Shown here piece by piece: positions 47,343 through 56,036 of a DNA stretch of 64,000 nucleotides. Below the pieces are notes generated by a model. It saw only the letters and a list, made by a program, of their open reading frames with translations. It did not search any database and was not told the origin of the DNA. Made by a program: the position numbers and the translations under genes. This DNA is from Corynebacterium deserti GIMN1.010 (lineage in GTDB: Bacteria > Actinomycetota > Actinomycetes > Mycobacteriales > Mycobacteriaceae), in assembly GCF_001277995.1 (NCBI RefSeq), contig NZ_CP009220.1:62001-126000 (forward strand), in the 5' to 3' direction. Position 1 is the first letter of the stretch. The number at the start of each line of letters is the position of its first letter.

Positions 47343-47957
47343 ATGAAACGCAGCATTACCCTCGCCGCCTTGGTACTGACCTCCACCCTGGCGCTGACCG
47401 CCTGCAGCGACGCCACCGACAACTCCGACGATGCCGACACCACCAGCACCACGACGGCAACCGCAGAGACCAACGAGACCCACCAGGAAGACACCACCAC
47501 TGCCGACGACGGTGGTCATGACATGGAGCACCCGGAAGACGGCGGCCTGCCCCCGGAGGGCATCACTGAAGCCACGGATCCGACCTACCCGGTCGGCTCC
47601 GAGGTGATGCTCACGGCTGATCACATGCCGGGCATGGACGGTGCGCAGGCCACGATCTCCGGGGCCTTCGACACCACCACCTACTCGGTCAGCTACACCC
47701 CGACTGACGGTGGTGAGCCGGTCACCGATCACCGGTGGGTCGTGCACGAGGAGCTTGTCGACCCGGGCGAGGCACCGCTCCCCGGCGGCACCAAGGTGGT
47801 CCTGAACGCCGAGCACATGCCGGGAATGCAGGGCGCGACCGCCACCATCGACTACTCCACGCAGGAAACGGTCTACATGGTCGACATTGACACCGGGGAG
47901 ATGACCATGATCAACCACAAATGGGTCACCGAGAGCGAGATCCAACCCGCCGAATAG
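47343..47957 (+). CDS. YdhK/DUF1541-family lipoprotein, copper-island member
   Basis: 204 residues from ATG 47343, with GAAAGGA before it. The signal ends in a lipobox (LALTAC). A Thr/Asp/Glu-rich, disordered arm is followed by two homologous domains of about 60 residues. Each has a GSEV/GTKV strand and an HMPGM motif (MLTADHMPGMDGAQATI and VLNAEHMPGMQGATATI) and ends DHRWVVHEEL or NHKWVTESEI. The His-Met pairs are good copper ligands. DUF1541 pairs are common beside copper ATPases, though the role is not established. A terminator hairpin follows at 48128. Confidence 0.8.
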   Translation: MKRSITLAALVLTSTLALTACSDATDNSDDADTTSTTTATAETNETHQEDTTTADDGGHDMEHPEDGGLPPEGITEATDPTYPVGSEVMLTADHMPGMDGAQATISGAFDTTTYSVSYTPTDGGEPVTDHRWVVHEELVDPGEAPLPGGTKVVLNAEHMPGMQGATATIDYSTQETVYMVDIDTGEMTMINHKWVTESEIQPAE

Positions 47958-48127
47958 TCCATCCACCCTGAACCGCGAGACCAGACAAGGCACCTGCTCC
48001 AGAGTCGGTCATCAATCGCTGCCGACCATGCCGCAGCACACCAGCCACACACGGAACCTGCACGCCCACAGGGCCCACGCTGAGGTAGACCTTCTGTGTC
48101 ACTGCTTCTCTTAGTCAGGGGAAATAT

Positions 48128-48170
48128 GCCCTGGAATGACCCTGGTGACAGGAGTTCATTCCAGGGCTTT
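48128..48170 (+). terminator. Hairpin terminator downstream of the copper operon
   Basis: GCCCTGGAATGA (48128-48139) pairs with TCATTCCAGGGC (48156-48167), followed by TTT. It lies 170 nt after the YdhK-type gene; the intervening sequence holds no supported gene. Confidence 0.7.
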
Positions 48171-48313
48171 GTCTCTGCCCACAGGCTCGGTCTCTTGGGG
48201 TACCTGCATCCGCCCAGCGAGGTTGCGGAACAACCACCGCACCAGTTGCCGGGAAGGTCGTGAGTGGGTCGCCGCAGGCTAAAGTGATGCGCTCTCATTC
48301 CGGAAGCGTTGCG

Positions 48314-48553
48314 TCACTCTGGAGAGTGCTGTAACGGGGCTACCCACGGATCGCCGAAGATCAGCTGGGTCCGGCAATGCGCGACCTGCGGCAGGGCAAG
48401 AAACTTGTCAATGATCAGAGCCTGCAGCGCTGTACTATCAGACACCGCGACGTGGACGAGGTAGTCCTTATTACCACTCACGTTGTAGAACGCAAGAGTC
48501 TCCGGCAGCGCCTTCAAACAGTTCGACTTCACCTCACTGCGCATATCAAACAC
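48314..48553 (-). pseudogene. C-terminal fragment of an Lrp/AsnC-family regulator
   Basis: The 79 codons encode only the ligand-binding (RAM) domain of an Lrp/AsnC regulator: EVKSNCLKALPETLAFYNVSGNKDYLVHVAV, then LQALIIDKFLALPQVAHCRTQLIFGDPW. This matches the beta-alpha-beta-beta-alpha-beta pattern with GxxDYL. The N-terminal helix-turn-helix is missing; upstream sequence in this frame has no recognisable DNA-binding helix. A GTG/ATG could still start it, so a stand-alone RAM domain is conceivable. A fragment left at the edge of an inserted island is more likely. Confidence 0.65.
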
Positions 48554-48886
48554 ACCCTAGTGCGGAGGCCGGCCTTTCCGGTATCAGCCGGTTGACGAGC
48601 TCGCCCATCCTGCCCAGCAGCTACAACACGGGTCTTGTTGTGCACGGGACTTCTGACGCCCATTTGTACACATAGACCCTAAGCGCATAATGGTCAAAAG
48701 ACGTGTGCACAACCCTGCTCACCATATATTCGTGCGATCGTCTCTAACATCGGCAAGCGACTCCATGCTGCCGAAGGCCTACTCTGCTTTACGATTGGCA
48801 GCATAGAACATGCATTGCGGTCGTCTTCAAGTGATCGCGGACCCAAGCCTCGCGTGAAGGCTAAGGTCCGACGACACGTCCAGGAT
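48554..48886. other. Gene-free junction between the copper and formaldehyde blocks
   Basis: About 330 bp in which I can support no gene. Composition changes from AT-richer (48650-48800) back to GC-rich near the dehydrogenase end. It probably marks a joint between two separately acquired blocks. Confidence 0.4.
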
Positions 48887-50065
48887 TTACGGTTTGAGCA
48901 CCACCTTGATGCAGCCGTCCTGCTTCTTCTGGAACTTCTCGTACATCGCCGGCGCCTCCTCCAACGGGGCGGTGTGCGTCTTGAGGTCGAGCACGCCCAG
49001 CGGGTCGGACGGGTCGTCCACCAGAGGCAGCAGCGTCTCGGTCCAGGTGCGCACGTTGCATTGGCCCATCCGCAGCTGGATCTGCTTGTCGAACATCGTC
49101 ATCATCGGCATCGGGTCCTTCATGCCACCGTACACGCCGCTGATTGAGATCGTCCCGCCACGGCGAACGGAGTCGATGGCGGTGTACAACGCACTCATCC
49201 GGTCCACCCCGGCCTTCTCCATTGCTTTGCGTCCCAGCGGCGACGGCAGCTTGCCGACGGCTGCCTGGGCCGTGCTGGCCACCGGCGAACCGTGCGCCTC
49301 CATGCCAACGGCGTCCACCACGGAGTTCGGGCCACGCCCGTCAGTCAGGTCCTTGAGCTGTTCCGCCACGCCGTCCTCGGAGGAATCCAGCGTTTCAATG
49401 CCGTAACGCTCGGCCATGGCGCGACGCTCGGGCACTGCATCCGTCGCGATCACCCGGTAGCCCAGGTGCTTGCCTATCCGGGCGCTCATCTGGCCGATGG
49501 GGCCCAGACCCAGCACCGCCAGCGTGCCGCCGTCGGGGACTGCCGCGTAGTCCACGGCCTGCCAGGCGGTGGGCACGACGTCGGAAAGAAACAGGTAGCG
49601 CTCGTCTTCGCCCACGTTGGGAACCTTGATCGCCCCGTAGTCCGCGTGCGGCACGCGCAGGTACTCTGCCTGCCCGCCGGGTACCGAGCCGTAAAGGCGC
49701 GAGTAACCGAGGAGCTGGGCGCCGGTGCCGTATTCGCGGACCTGGGTGGTTTCACACTGCGACTGCAGGCCCTGGCGACACATGAAACAGTGGCCACAGG
49801 AAATGTTGAAGGGGATGACCACCCGGTCCCCGGGCTTGATGTGAGTGACGGCCGAGCCGACCTCCTCGACGATGCCCATGGGCTCATGGCCGATGATGTC
49901 GCCCTTGTCCATGAACGGGGTCAGCACCTCATAGAGGTGCAGGTCAGATCCGCAGATGGCAGTTGAGGTGACCCGAATGACCGCATCGGTGGGCTCCTGG
50001 ATCTGTGGGTCCGGAACCTCCTCCACACTCACCGTGTTTGACGCCTGCCAGGTCAACGCTTTCAT
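48887..50065 (-). CDS. Zinc-dependent MDR alcohol/formaldehyde dehydrogenase
   Basis: 392 residues, with a perfect AAGGAGG ribosome site before ATG 50065. Catalytic zinc ligands: Cys in STAICGSDLHLY and His in IIGHEPMGIVEEVG. The structural zinc loop is partly kept as NISCGHCFMCRQGLQSQC. The NAD fold is LAVLGLGPIGQMSARIGKHLG. The long insert around residues 255-290 and the overall order resemble the glutathione-independent formaldehyde dehydrogenase (FdhA-like) branch. It stands beside HPS/PHI and mycothiol-dependent enzymes, so formaldehyde or a related alcohol is the likely substrate (inference). Confidence 0.82.
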   Translation of the reverse strand: MKALTWQASNTVSVEEVPDPQIQEPTDAVIRVTSTAICGSDLHLYEVLTPFMDKGDIIGHEPMGIVEEVGSAVTHIKPGDRVVIPFNISCGHCFMCRQGLQSQCETTQVREYGTGAQLLGYSRLYGSVPGGQAEYLRVPHADYGAIKVPNVGEDERYLFLSDVVPTAWQAVDYAAVPDGGTLAVLGLGPIGQMSARIGKHLGYRVIATDAVPERRAMAERYGIETLDSSEDGVAEQLKDLTDGRGPNSVVDAVGMEAHGSPVASTAQAAVGKLPSPLGRKAMEKAGVDRMSALYTAIDSVRRGGTISISGVYGGMKDPMPMMTMFDKQIQLRMGQCNVRTWTETLLPLVDDPSDPLGVLDLKTHTAPLEEAPAMYEKFQKKQDGCIKVVLKP

Positions 50066-50355
50066 GTGTCCTCCTTGTCAGGGCGACCGCCTCGAGTGAA
50101 ACGTCGCCACTGTTCGGTTGGGTTTCCTCCCACCCTACCGACGCAACATCGCGCTCAGCCACCTTGCAATGAAGGCCCACCGGTCCCCTAACCCGCGTCT
50201 GGCAGAGTGTGTTCCGTCGGCCACCCGCCGCCACGGCAAATTGAAAAAGGCCAAGTCACAAACCTTAGATCCTTGATATCGAAACACTTTCCCCCGGATG
50301 ATCAGCCTCAAGCTGTGGGGCCTGATCCATCCCTGACTGGATACTTCCAGCCTTT

Positions 50356-51162
50356 TTAGACAACCGGCTCCTTATTTCTGGTTATCGACTGCACGGCCAG
50401 TTCTGTCCGTCGCGTAACGCCGAACTTCTTCATCAGGTTGCCCACGTGATACTTGATGGTGTTAGCGGATAAATGCAGCTGAGCAGCAATTTCCACATTG
50501 GTCATGCCCTGAGTCACCAAGCTGAGGACGTCGCGTTGGATGTCGGTGAGCCCGTCCAGCTCGTCGAAGGTGTTGCGGGGTTCATCCAGGGGGAAGGCGA
50601 TGTTGAATATCGAGCCCCATCCTGCTGTGGACTCCATGTCCCAGTGCCCACCGGTGTGTTGGATGCGTTCCGACACATGGCGGTAGATGTCATCGGAACG
50701 ATCCCGTCCACCGGCACCATCGTCGCGAAATTCCACCAGCAGATTCGTCCCATCACAGTCCCACTTGATCCTCACCCGGGAGACGGCGTGATCCTCGAGA
50801 CTGATCAAAACCAGAAGACGGACGACCTCTCGTGCAGCCTCGGCCACGGAGACCGGAAGAGCGCGCCCACCCTCGGGAGGTGGTACGAGGTCAAACATCA
50901 GCACCTGATGCTTGACCAGGGTCGCCAGCTCATCTTCGAGCTCCCTAAACGCCAAAGCTACTGGCTCGATCCCATCCATTAACTTTGGCCGCTCATTTCT
51001 CAACACCAGCACCCCATCCGAGGCGATGCGTTCAGCCTCCACGCGGGCCGCCTGGTCAGACAGGTTACGCGACCGCAGGACCGCGAGAACCGATTGAAGA
51101 AGAATCATCGGCGTTTCGGAGTTGGGAACTGCACCATCATGCGGCGAACTGCTGGAGATCAT
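50356..51162 (-). CDS. LuxR-type regulator with histidine-kinase-like ATPase remnant
   Basis: 268 residues. The C-terminal ~65 residues are a LuxR/NarL helix-turn-helix: LTDIQRDVLSLVTQGMTNVEIAAQLHLSANTIKYHVGNLMKKFGV. The centre (about 110-200) looks like a degenerate histidine-kinase ATP domain: AREVVRLLVLISLEDHA, VRIKWDCDGTNLLVEFRDDGAGG (G1-like DxGxG) and HWDMESTAGWGSIFNIAFPLD. The N box and phospho-histidine are not recognisable, and there is no receiver or membrane segment. It is divergent from hxlB with about 85 bp between starts, so it is the probable controller of the formaldehyde genes. Confidence 0.8.
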   Translation of the reverse strand: MISSSSPHDGAVPNSETPMILLQSVLAVLRSRNLSDQAARVEAERIASDGVLVLRNERPKLMDGIEPVALAFRELEDELATLVKHQVLMFDLVPPPEGGRALPVSVAEAAREVVRLLVLISLEDHAVSRVRIKWDCDGTNLLVEFRDDGAGGRDRSDDIYRHVSERIQHTGGHWDMESTAGWGSIFNIAFPLDEPRNTFDELDGLTDIQRDVLSLVTQGMTNVEIAAQLHLSANTIKYHVGNLMKKFGVTRRTELAVQSITRNKEPVV

Positions 51163-51246
51163 AGGTCACTACCCTACCCATTCGGGTAGTCGAACTGTCC
51201 TTTATGGCCATCCCCTCACCCCTCCGGACGCTTTAGTCTTAAACCC

Positions 51247-51825
51247 ATGCTCGTTCAACAGCAATCACCAGCCGATAGTCTCGTGGCCATCACTGCGGAG
51301 ATATCGCACGCCTGTGCCGAGGTCGTCTCGGCAGCACACCTCTCCTTGGATGCTGCGGCTTCCCGGATCGAAGCCTCCTCGCGGGTCTTCGTCAGTGCCG
51401 CCGGCAGGAGCGGACTCGCGCTGCAGATGTTTGCCATGCGGTTAACCCACCTAGGCCATGACGCCCATGTGGTGGGTACCGCGACGAGCCCCTCAATCGG
51501 AGTCGGCGATGTACTGGTTACGGCCAGCGGTTCCGGGGCAACGGGGTCTGTTATCGCCGTCGCCGAGAAGGCCAAGACAGCCGGCGCCCAGGTGGTGGCC
51601 ATTACCGCACACCCCGCCAGCCCGTTGGCAGCCCTGGCTGACGAACTGGTGGTGATTCCCGCGGCGATCAAGACCGATCGGTCCCATGACCAATCTGTTC
51701 AGTACGCCGGGTCGTTGTTCGAGCAACTCGTAGTTGTCCTGGGAGATGCCCTGTTTACTGCTCTGTGGCATCGCTCCGGTCAAGAGGAAAAGGACCTGTG
51801 GTCGCGTCACTCCAATCTGGAGTAA
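51247..51825 (+). CDS. hxlB: 6-phospho-3-hexuloisomerase
   Basis: 192-residue SIS-domain enzyme that turns D-arabino-3-hexulose-6-phosphate into fructose-6-phosphate, the second step of the ribulose monophosphate route. The SIS core is visible as SSRVFVSAAGRSGLALQMFAMRLTHLGHDAHVVGTATSPSIGVGDVLVTASGSG, with the sugar-phosphate Ser/Thr loop, and VVAITAHPASPLAALADELVVIPA. The end carries SVQYAGSLFEQLVVVLGDALF. It precedes hxlA by 90 nt and is divergent from the HATPase-LuxR regulator. Confidence 0.92.
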   Translation: MLVQQQSPADSLVAITAEISHACAEVVSAAHLSLDAAASRIEASSRVFVSAAGRSGLALQMFAMRLTHLGHDAHVVGTATSPSIGVGDVLVTASGSGATGSVIAVAEKAKTAGAQVVAITAHPASPLAALADELVVIPAAIKTDRSHDQSVQYAGSLFEQLVVVLGDALFTALWHRSGQEEKDLWSRHSNLE

Positions 51826-51915
51826 CTGCCCCGTGTCTATCCCCTAAAACAGCGAAGCTGACCATCCATTACTGCCCGACATGCTGTGGCAGCAGGACAA
51901 ATGATGAGGAAACTA

Positions 51916-52560
51916 ATGAAGATCCAATTCGCCATTGACGTAGTGACGTTGAAGGACGCGGTTCGCCTCGCACAGGCAACCGCAGAACATGTCGACATCC
52001 TCGAGTTGGGCACCCCTTTGATCAAGTCCGAGGGCATGCGCATCATCGAGGTCATGCGCGAGGCGCATCCCGACAAGAAGATTCTTGCCGACCTCAAGAC
52101 GATGGATGCCGGTGAACTAGAGGCCGAGCTCGCTTTTAGCGCCGGTGCCGACTACGTGACGGTATTAGGGGTTGCAGATGACTCCACCGTTCGCGGGGCG
52201 ATCGCCGCGGCGGACACCCACGGCAAAGCCATTGTCGTCGACCTGATCGGGGTCGACGACAAAATCACCCGGGCCCGGGAAGTCGTGGATCTGGGCGCAG
52301 CTTTCGTGGAGTTCCATGCGGGACTGGATGAACAGTCCCAACCCGGTTACTCCCTGGACACACTGCTTACGGCCGGAACACGAGCCGGTGTCCCCTTTGC
52401 GGTGGCAGGGGGTGTGTCCTTAGACACCATGGTCACCGTCTACGAGGCTGGAGCCGATGTCGCGGTGGTCGGAAGCGCCCTCTACTCTGCGGCGGATCCC
52501 GCCCAGATGGCGCGGCACATGAAGGAGGCCACCGCGCAGTCTTGGCCCGCCACCAGCTAA
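51916..52560 (+). CDS. hxlA: 3-hexulose-6-phosphate synthase
   Basis: 214 residues from ATG 51916 (MKIQFAIDVVTLKDAV), 5 nt after GAGGA; the frame opens earlier without support. It condenses formaldehyde with ribulose-5-phosphate. Orotidine-decarboxylase-like barrel motifs are clear: ILELGTPLIKSEGM, KKILADLKTMDAGELEAE (the catalytic DxKxxD), ADYVTVLG, VEFHAGLDEQ and AVAGGVSLDTM with ADVAVVGSALY. All expected active-site residues are present. Together with hxlB and the cell's pentose phosphates it can fix formaldehyde. Confidence 0.94.
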   Translation: MKIQFAIDVVTLKDAVRLAQATAEHVDILELGTPLIKSEGMRIIEVMREAHPDKKILADLKTMDAGELEAELAFSAGADYVTVLGVADDSTVRGAIAAADTHGKAIVVDLIGVDDKITRAREVVDLGAAFVEFHAGLDEQSQPGYSLDTLLTAGTRAGVPFAVAGGVSLDTMVTVYEAGADVAVVGSALYSAADPAQMARHMKEATAQSWPATS

Positions 52561-52631
52561 ATGATTAGGGTCGGCTTTGCGAGCCGATACCTCAGCCACA
52601 CCACGTCATTAACCAATCGGAGGAGAATATC

Positions 52632-53738
52632 GTGAGCACTACTGTCACCGGAATCATCGCACGAAGCAAGGGAGCACCGGTCGAGCAGACCGAGATCGTC
52701 ATTCCGGATCCGGGTCCCCATGATGTCATCGTCAAGATCCAGTCCACGGGTGTGTGCCACACGGATCTGGCGTACCGTGACGGCGACATCTCGGATGAGT
52801 TTCCCTTCCTGCTGGGCCACGAGTCGGCTGGTGTCGTTGAGACCGTCGGTGACGCCGTCACCCACGTCGAGGTCGGCGACTTCGTCGTATTGAACTGGCG
52901 GGCGGTGTGTGGCGAGTGCCGCGTCTGCCGCAAGGGCGACCTGGAGTACTGTTTCAACACCCACAACGCGTCGAAGAAGATGACCCTGACCGACGGCACC
53001 GAGCTGACCCCGGCCCTGGGTATCGGTTCTTTTGCCGAGAAGACCCTGGTCCATGAGGGCCAGTGCACCAAGGTCAACCCGGATGCTGATCCGGCTGCCG
53101 CCGGTCTGCTGGGTTGCGGCATCATGGCCGGCCTGGGTTCGGCCGTCAACACCGGTGAGGTCAAGCGCGGCGAGTCCGTCGCCGTTTTCGGCCTCGGTGG
53201 CGTGGGCATGGCCGCGGTCGCCGGTGCGAAGATCGCCGGTGCGACCACCATCATCGCGGTGGACATTGATGCGAAGAAGCTGGAGTGGGCCAAGGAGTTC
53301 GGCGCCACCCACGTCATCGACTCCTCGCAGCTCTCCGGTGAGGGTGAGAACTCTGAGGTGGCGCAGAAAGTCCGCGAGATCACCGACGGTTTCGGCACCG
53401 ACGTCGCCATCGACGCCGTGGGCATCATGCCCACCTGGCAGCAGGCCTTCTACTCCCGCGACCACGCCGGCCGCATGGTCATGGTCGGCGTGCCGAACCT
53501 GACCTCGCGCATCGAGGTGCCGGCCATCGACTTCTACGGCCGCGGCGGCTCCCTGCGCCCGGCCTGGTACGGCGACTGCCTGCCCGAGCGTGACTTCCCG
53601 ACTTATGTCGATCTGTACCTGCAGGGGCGTTTCCCGCTGGACAAGTTCGTCTCCGAGCGCATCGGTCTCGGCGACGTCGAGGAGGCCTTCACCACCATGA
53701 AGGCCGGCGACGTGCTGCGTTCGGTGGTGGTCTTGTAA
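52632..53738 (+). CDS. mscR: Mycothiol-dependent formaldehyde dehydrogenase
   Basis: 368 residues from GTG 52632, behind GGAGGAGA. It oxidises S-hydroxymethylmycothiol to S-formylmycothiol with NAD (family knowledge; the C. glutamicum enzyme is also called AdhE/FadH). Zinc motifs: [14 protein letters not shown] and [11 protein letters not shown] (catalytic), [15 protein letters not shown] (structural, four Cys). The NAD fold is [21 protein letters not shown]. The end, [25 protein letters not shown], is characteristic of this mycothiol class. The stop overlaps the next start (TAATG), so the hydrolase is translationally coupled. Confidence 0.92.
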   Translation: MSTTVTGIIARSKGAPVEQTEIVIPDPGPHDVIVKIQSTGVCHTDLAYRDGDISDEFPFLLGHESAGVVETVGDAVTHVEVGDFVVLNWRAVCGECRVCRKGDLEYCFNTHNASKKMTLTDGTELTPALGIGSFAEKTLVHEGQCTKVNPDADPAAAGLLGCGIMAGLGSAVNTGEVKRGESVAVFGLGGVGMAAVAGAKIAGATTIIAVDIDAKKLEWAKEFGATHVIDSSQLSGEGENSEVAQKVREITDGFGTDVAIDAVGIMPTWQQAFYSRDHAGRMVMVGVPNLTSRIEVPAIDFYGRGGSLRPAWYGDCLPERDFPTYVDLYLQGRFPLDKFVSERIGLGDVEEAFTTMKAGDVLRSVVVL

Positions 53739-54367
53739 TGACCGGCCTGCGTATTGATCACGTCGAGACCTCCGGGAAGTTCCGCCTGGATGGCGGGGAG
53801 TGGGACGTCGACAACAATATCTGGATCGTCGGTGACGACTCCGAGGTGTACGTCATCGACGCCGCCCACGACGCCGCCCCCATCATCGAGAAGGTGGCCG
53901 GCCGCAGGGTCAAGGGCATCATCTGCACCCACGGCCACAACGACCACATCACCGTCGCCCCGGAGCTGTCTACGATGCTCGACGCCCCGATTCTGCTCCA
54001 CCCCGGCGATGAGATGCTCTGGGACGAGACCCACCACGGCGTCGAACACGAGACCATGCGCGACGGCCAGGTCTTCCACATCGCCGGCACCGACATGCAG
54101 GTGCTCAACACCCCCGGCCACTCGCCGGGCTCGGTGTGCCTGTACCTGCCGGAGGCGGGCGAGCTGTTTTCCGGTGACACCCTCTTCCGGGGTGGACCGG
54201 GTGCGACGGGACGCTCCTACTCCTCCTTCGCCACGATCATCGCCTCCCTGCAGAAGTCGGTCCTCGACCTGCCTGCGGAGACGATCGTGCGCACCGGCCA
54301 CGGCGACCACACCACCGTCGGCGCCGAGGCCCCGCACCTCGAGGAGTGGATCAAGCGCGGTTACTGA
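53738..54367 (+). CDS. Metallo-beta-lactamase-fold hydrolase coupled to mscR
   Basis: 209 residues. The metal motif HxHxDH is in IICTHGHNDHITVAPEL. Further ligands are in NTPGHSPGSVCLYL, LFSGDTLFRGGPGA and RTGHGDHTTVGAEAPHLEEW, a glyoxalase-II-like layout. Because it overlaps mscR by one base, it most likely hydrolyses the product S-formylmycothiol to formate and free mycothiol. That role is inferred from context and from the same gene pair in other actinobacteria. A terminator hairpin follows. Confidence 0.85.
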   Translation: MTGLRIDHVETSGKFRLDGGEWDVDNNIWIVGDDSEVYVIDAAHDAAPIIEKVAGRRVKGIICTHGHNDHITVAPELSTMLDAPILLHPGDEMLWDETHHGVEHETMRDGQVFHIAGTDMQVLNTPGHSPGSVCLYLPEAGELFSGDTLFRGGPGATGRSYSSFATIIASLQKSVLDLPAETIVRTGHGDHTTVGAEAPHLEEWIKRGY

Positions 54368-54389
54368 ACCCGCTGACCCCGAGGTTGAC

Positions 54390-54421
54390 AACCGCCGTGG
54401 CCGCACCGGCACGGCGGTTTC
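54390..54421 (+). terminator. Terminator of the formaldehyde operon
   Basis: AACCGCCGT (54390-54398) pairs with ACGGCGGTT (54411-54419) and is followed by TTCCGTT, 25 nt after the hydrolase stop. Confidence 0.75.
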
Positions 54422-54480
54422 CGTTGCCACACCCTCCCAAACAGCCTCTTCGGAGCCCGTCTTACTCCTCAGGCGCCTGC

Positions 54481-54978
54481 CTAGTTGCTCGAACCGTGAT
54501 GTAGAACCACTCCAACAGGTTCGGCAGGGACACAATCTCGCAGGAAAAGACAGTTGTAGTTTTTCTCTACCTGACACCGTTGATTGGGGGCTGCGATGGT
54601 GAAACAACCGGAACGACCAGGTCCGCTATCCTGCGTGATCCCCTCCCCCTCTGGCCGAAGTGGTGGCCCGGCTGGGTGCTGTGCCGTTCTCCGTGTCGTC
54701 CGCGGTATCGACCATGATGTCGAGAGCCTTTTTCCTTCGAGTGAAAATCCTCCACAAAAACCCAGGGCAGCCAGAGCCCAGACACCATCAGTAATCAACA
54801 GACCCGGGTTAAACGGCGAGACGGCGGTGTAGACGAAACCGAGTACGCCCAGGACGTTCAACGCCTGGTATAGCGGGGAACTCGTGGCCAGCACACCGAA
54901 ATTCAGCAGACCGTACGCCACGACGAAAAAGATGCCGGCGAGGACGCCGACCTCCTGGGACAAGATCAAAGGGTCCAT
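54481..54978 (-). CDS. CBU_0592-like small membrane protein, probably with an altered C-terminus
   Basis: The first ~85 residues form a CBU_0592-type unit: three hydrophobic helices in VGVLAGIFFVVAYGLLNFGVLA, LYQALNVLGVLGFVYTAVSPF and LLITDGVWALAALGFCGGF, with the conserved-looking NxG-VWAL ending (compare the next gene). After FSLEGKRL the remaining ~80 residues are Arg/Pro/Ser-rich and cysteine-bearing, without pattern. This suggests a frameshift or lost stop rather than a real domain. The start at ATG 54978 follows a good AGGAAAGAG. It lies 23 nt after its paralogue on the same strand. Confidence 0.6.
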   Translation of the reverse strand: MDPLILSQEVGVLAGIFFVVAYGLLNFGVLATSSPLYQALNVLGVLGFVYTAVSPFNPGLLITDGVWALAALGFCGGFSLEGKRLSTSWSIPRTTRRTAQHPAGPPLRPEGEGITQDSGPGRSGCFTIAAPNQRCQVEKNYNCLFLRDCVPAEPVGVVLHHGSSN

Positions 54979-55001
54979 GACTCACACTCTTTCCTGCTCC
55001 G

Positions 55002-55307
55002 CTACGCCACCGCGGCCGCAAGGTCCGGGGTCGAGGGTGTTGAGGATGCCGCGACGGTTTTCTTTGTGCGGCGTTTCACCCAGATTGTGATGATGCCGTA
55101 CAGGCCCAGCAGGGCCCAGACCACTTCGGTCCAGAACACACCGGGGTTCATGGGGTTGGCCGCCGAGGCAGCCAGGAAGCCGGCGCCGGTGAGGTTGAGT
55201 AGTTGGTACGTGTAGTGGCCGGGGGTGAGTTTGCCCATGTTCAGGAGGGCAAACGCGGCCAAGAGAGTCACTGAGGCGATGAGACCGAGGACCACCATTG
55301 CTGACAT
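55002..55307 (-). CDS. CBU_0592-like small membrane protein
   Basis: 101 residues from ATG 55307, with AGGAGGAAAAC before it; the frame upstream of this is non-coding. Three helices: VVLGLIASVTLLAAFALLNMG, YTYQLLNLTGAGFLAASA and FWTEVVWALLGLYGIITIWV, followed by a basic tail (KRRTKKTV). The pattern (helix, NxG, YQLLNLxGAG, NPxxPGVFxxExVWAL) is that of the CBU_0592-like family, small membrane proteins of unknown role that are often encoded in pairs or beside transporters. It is the first of a two-gene unit. Confidence 0.7.
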   Translation of the reverse strand: MSAMVVLGLIASVTLLAAFALLNMGKLTPGHYTYQLLNLTGAGFLAASAANPMNPGVFWTEVVWALLGLYGIITIWVKRRTKKTVAASSTPSTPDLAAAVA

Positions 55308-56036
55308 AGTGGGGTTTTCCTCCTCTGGAAGGAGGGGCTGGCGGGTAGGGTCCGCTGACGACAGGACCCTTCGTTGTTTTCTGAAAAAACGGGCTCCCGT
55401 GAGGACAGCACCGTCGAATTCCCTGATGTCTCGGCCAGGTGTTAACTCCAGAGCCCAAGACATGCGGTCCGCATGGGGGAAAGCGTGATCTCAACCCCGC
55501 CCCACGTCGTCCGTCCCTAGTGTGTACCACAGGATGAGGCGATGGTCACCGAAATCCTGTGGCACACGCCCCGAGAGACACCGGCTGCCCCTCCCCAGGG
55601 GAAAGTTGCATCATGCCTAGAGCTTCGCACAGTTATGTTGCGGAAATGCTTTTACTCACCCTGCGCAACAGGGGAAAGTTTGTGGCGGCTAACTGTTGCT
55701 CTGGGGCATACCTCAAGGGGCAAGGTGATGAAACGGATCTTTACAACTGTCTTGACCAGTAGCTAAGCATTCTTGGAAAACGCGCATACGTTAGTTTTCT
55801 CTCTCGAAAAAGAATGGTGGATGCTGTGAACATACGGACGAAGGAGAAGTAGCTGGCGGTCAGGCTGTAGTACCCCAGAGAAAACACTTTTCGGCTGGGT
55901 TAACACGCTGGTGGCAGGCTGTGAGGAATGCTGCGGGTCCGCACTTCTAGGCGGAATGGGGACGCGCTACGGCGCTGGAAGGGCGAGAAAGATGCTCAGT
56001 TGAGAGTCAGTCCTTAATCTTTTCGGCTCGATTAAG
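55308..56036. other. Gene-poor stretch with one inverted repeat
   Basis: About 730 bp without a supported gene. CCACAGGAT (55527-55535) and ATCCTGTGG (about 55553-55561) form a possible hairpin upstream of the CBU_0592 pair. The part from 55600 to 56036 is AT-richer than the flanks and has no long open frame with a ribosome site. Confidence 0.4.
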
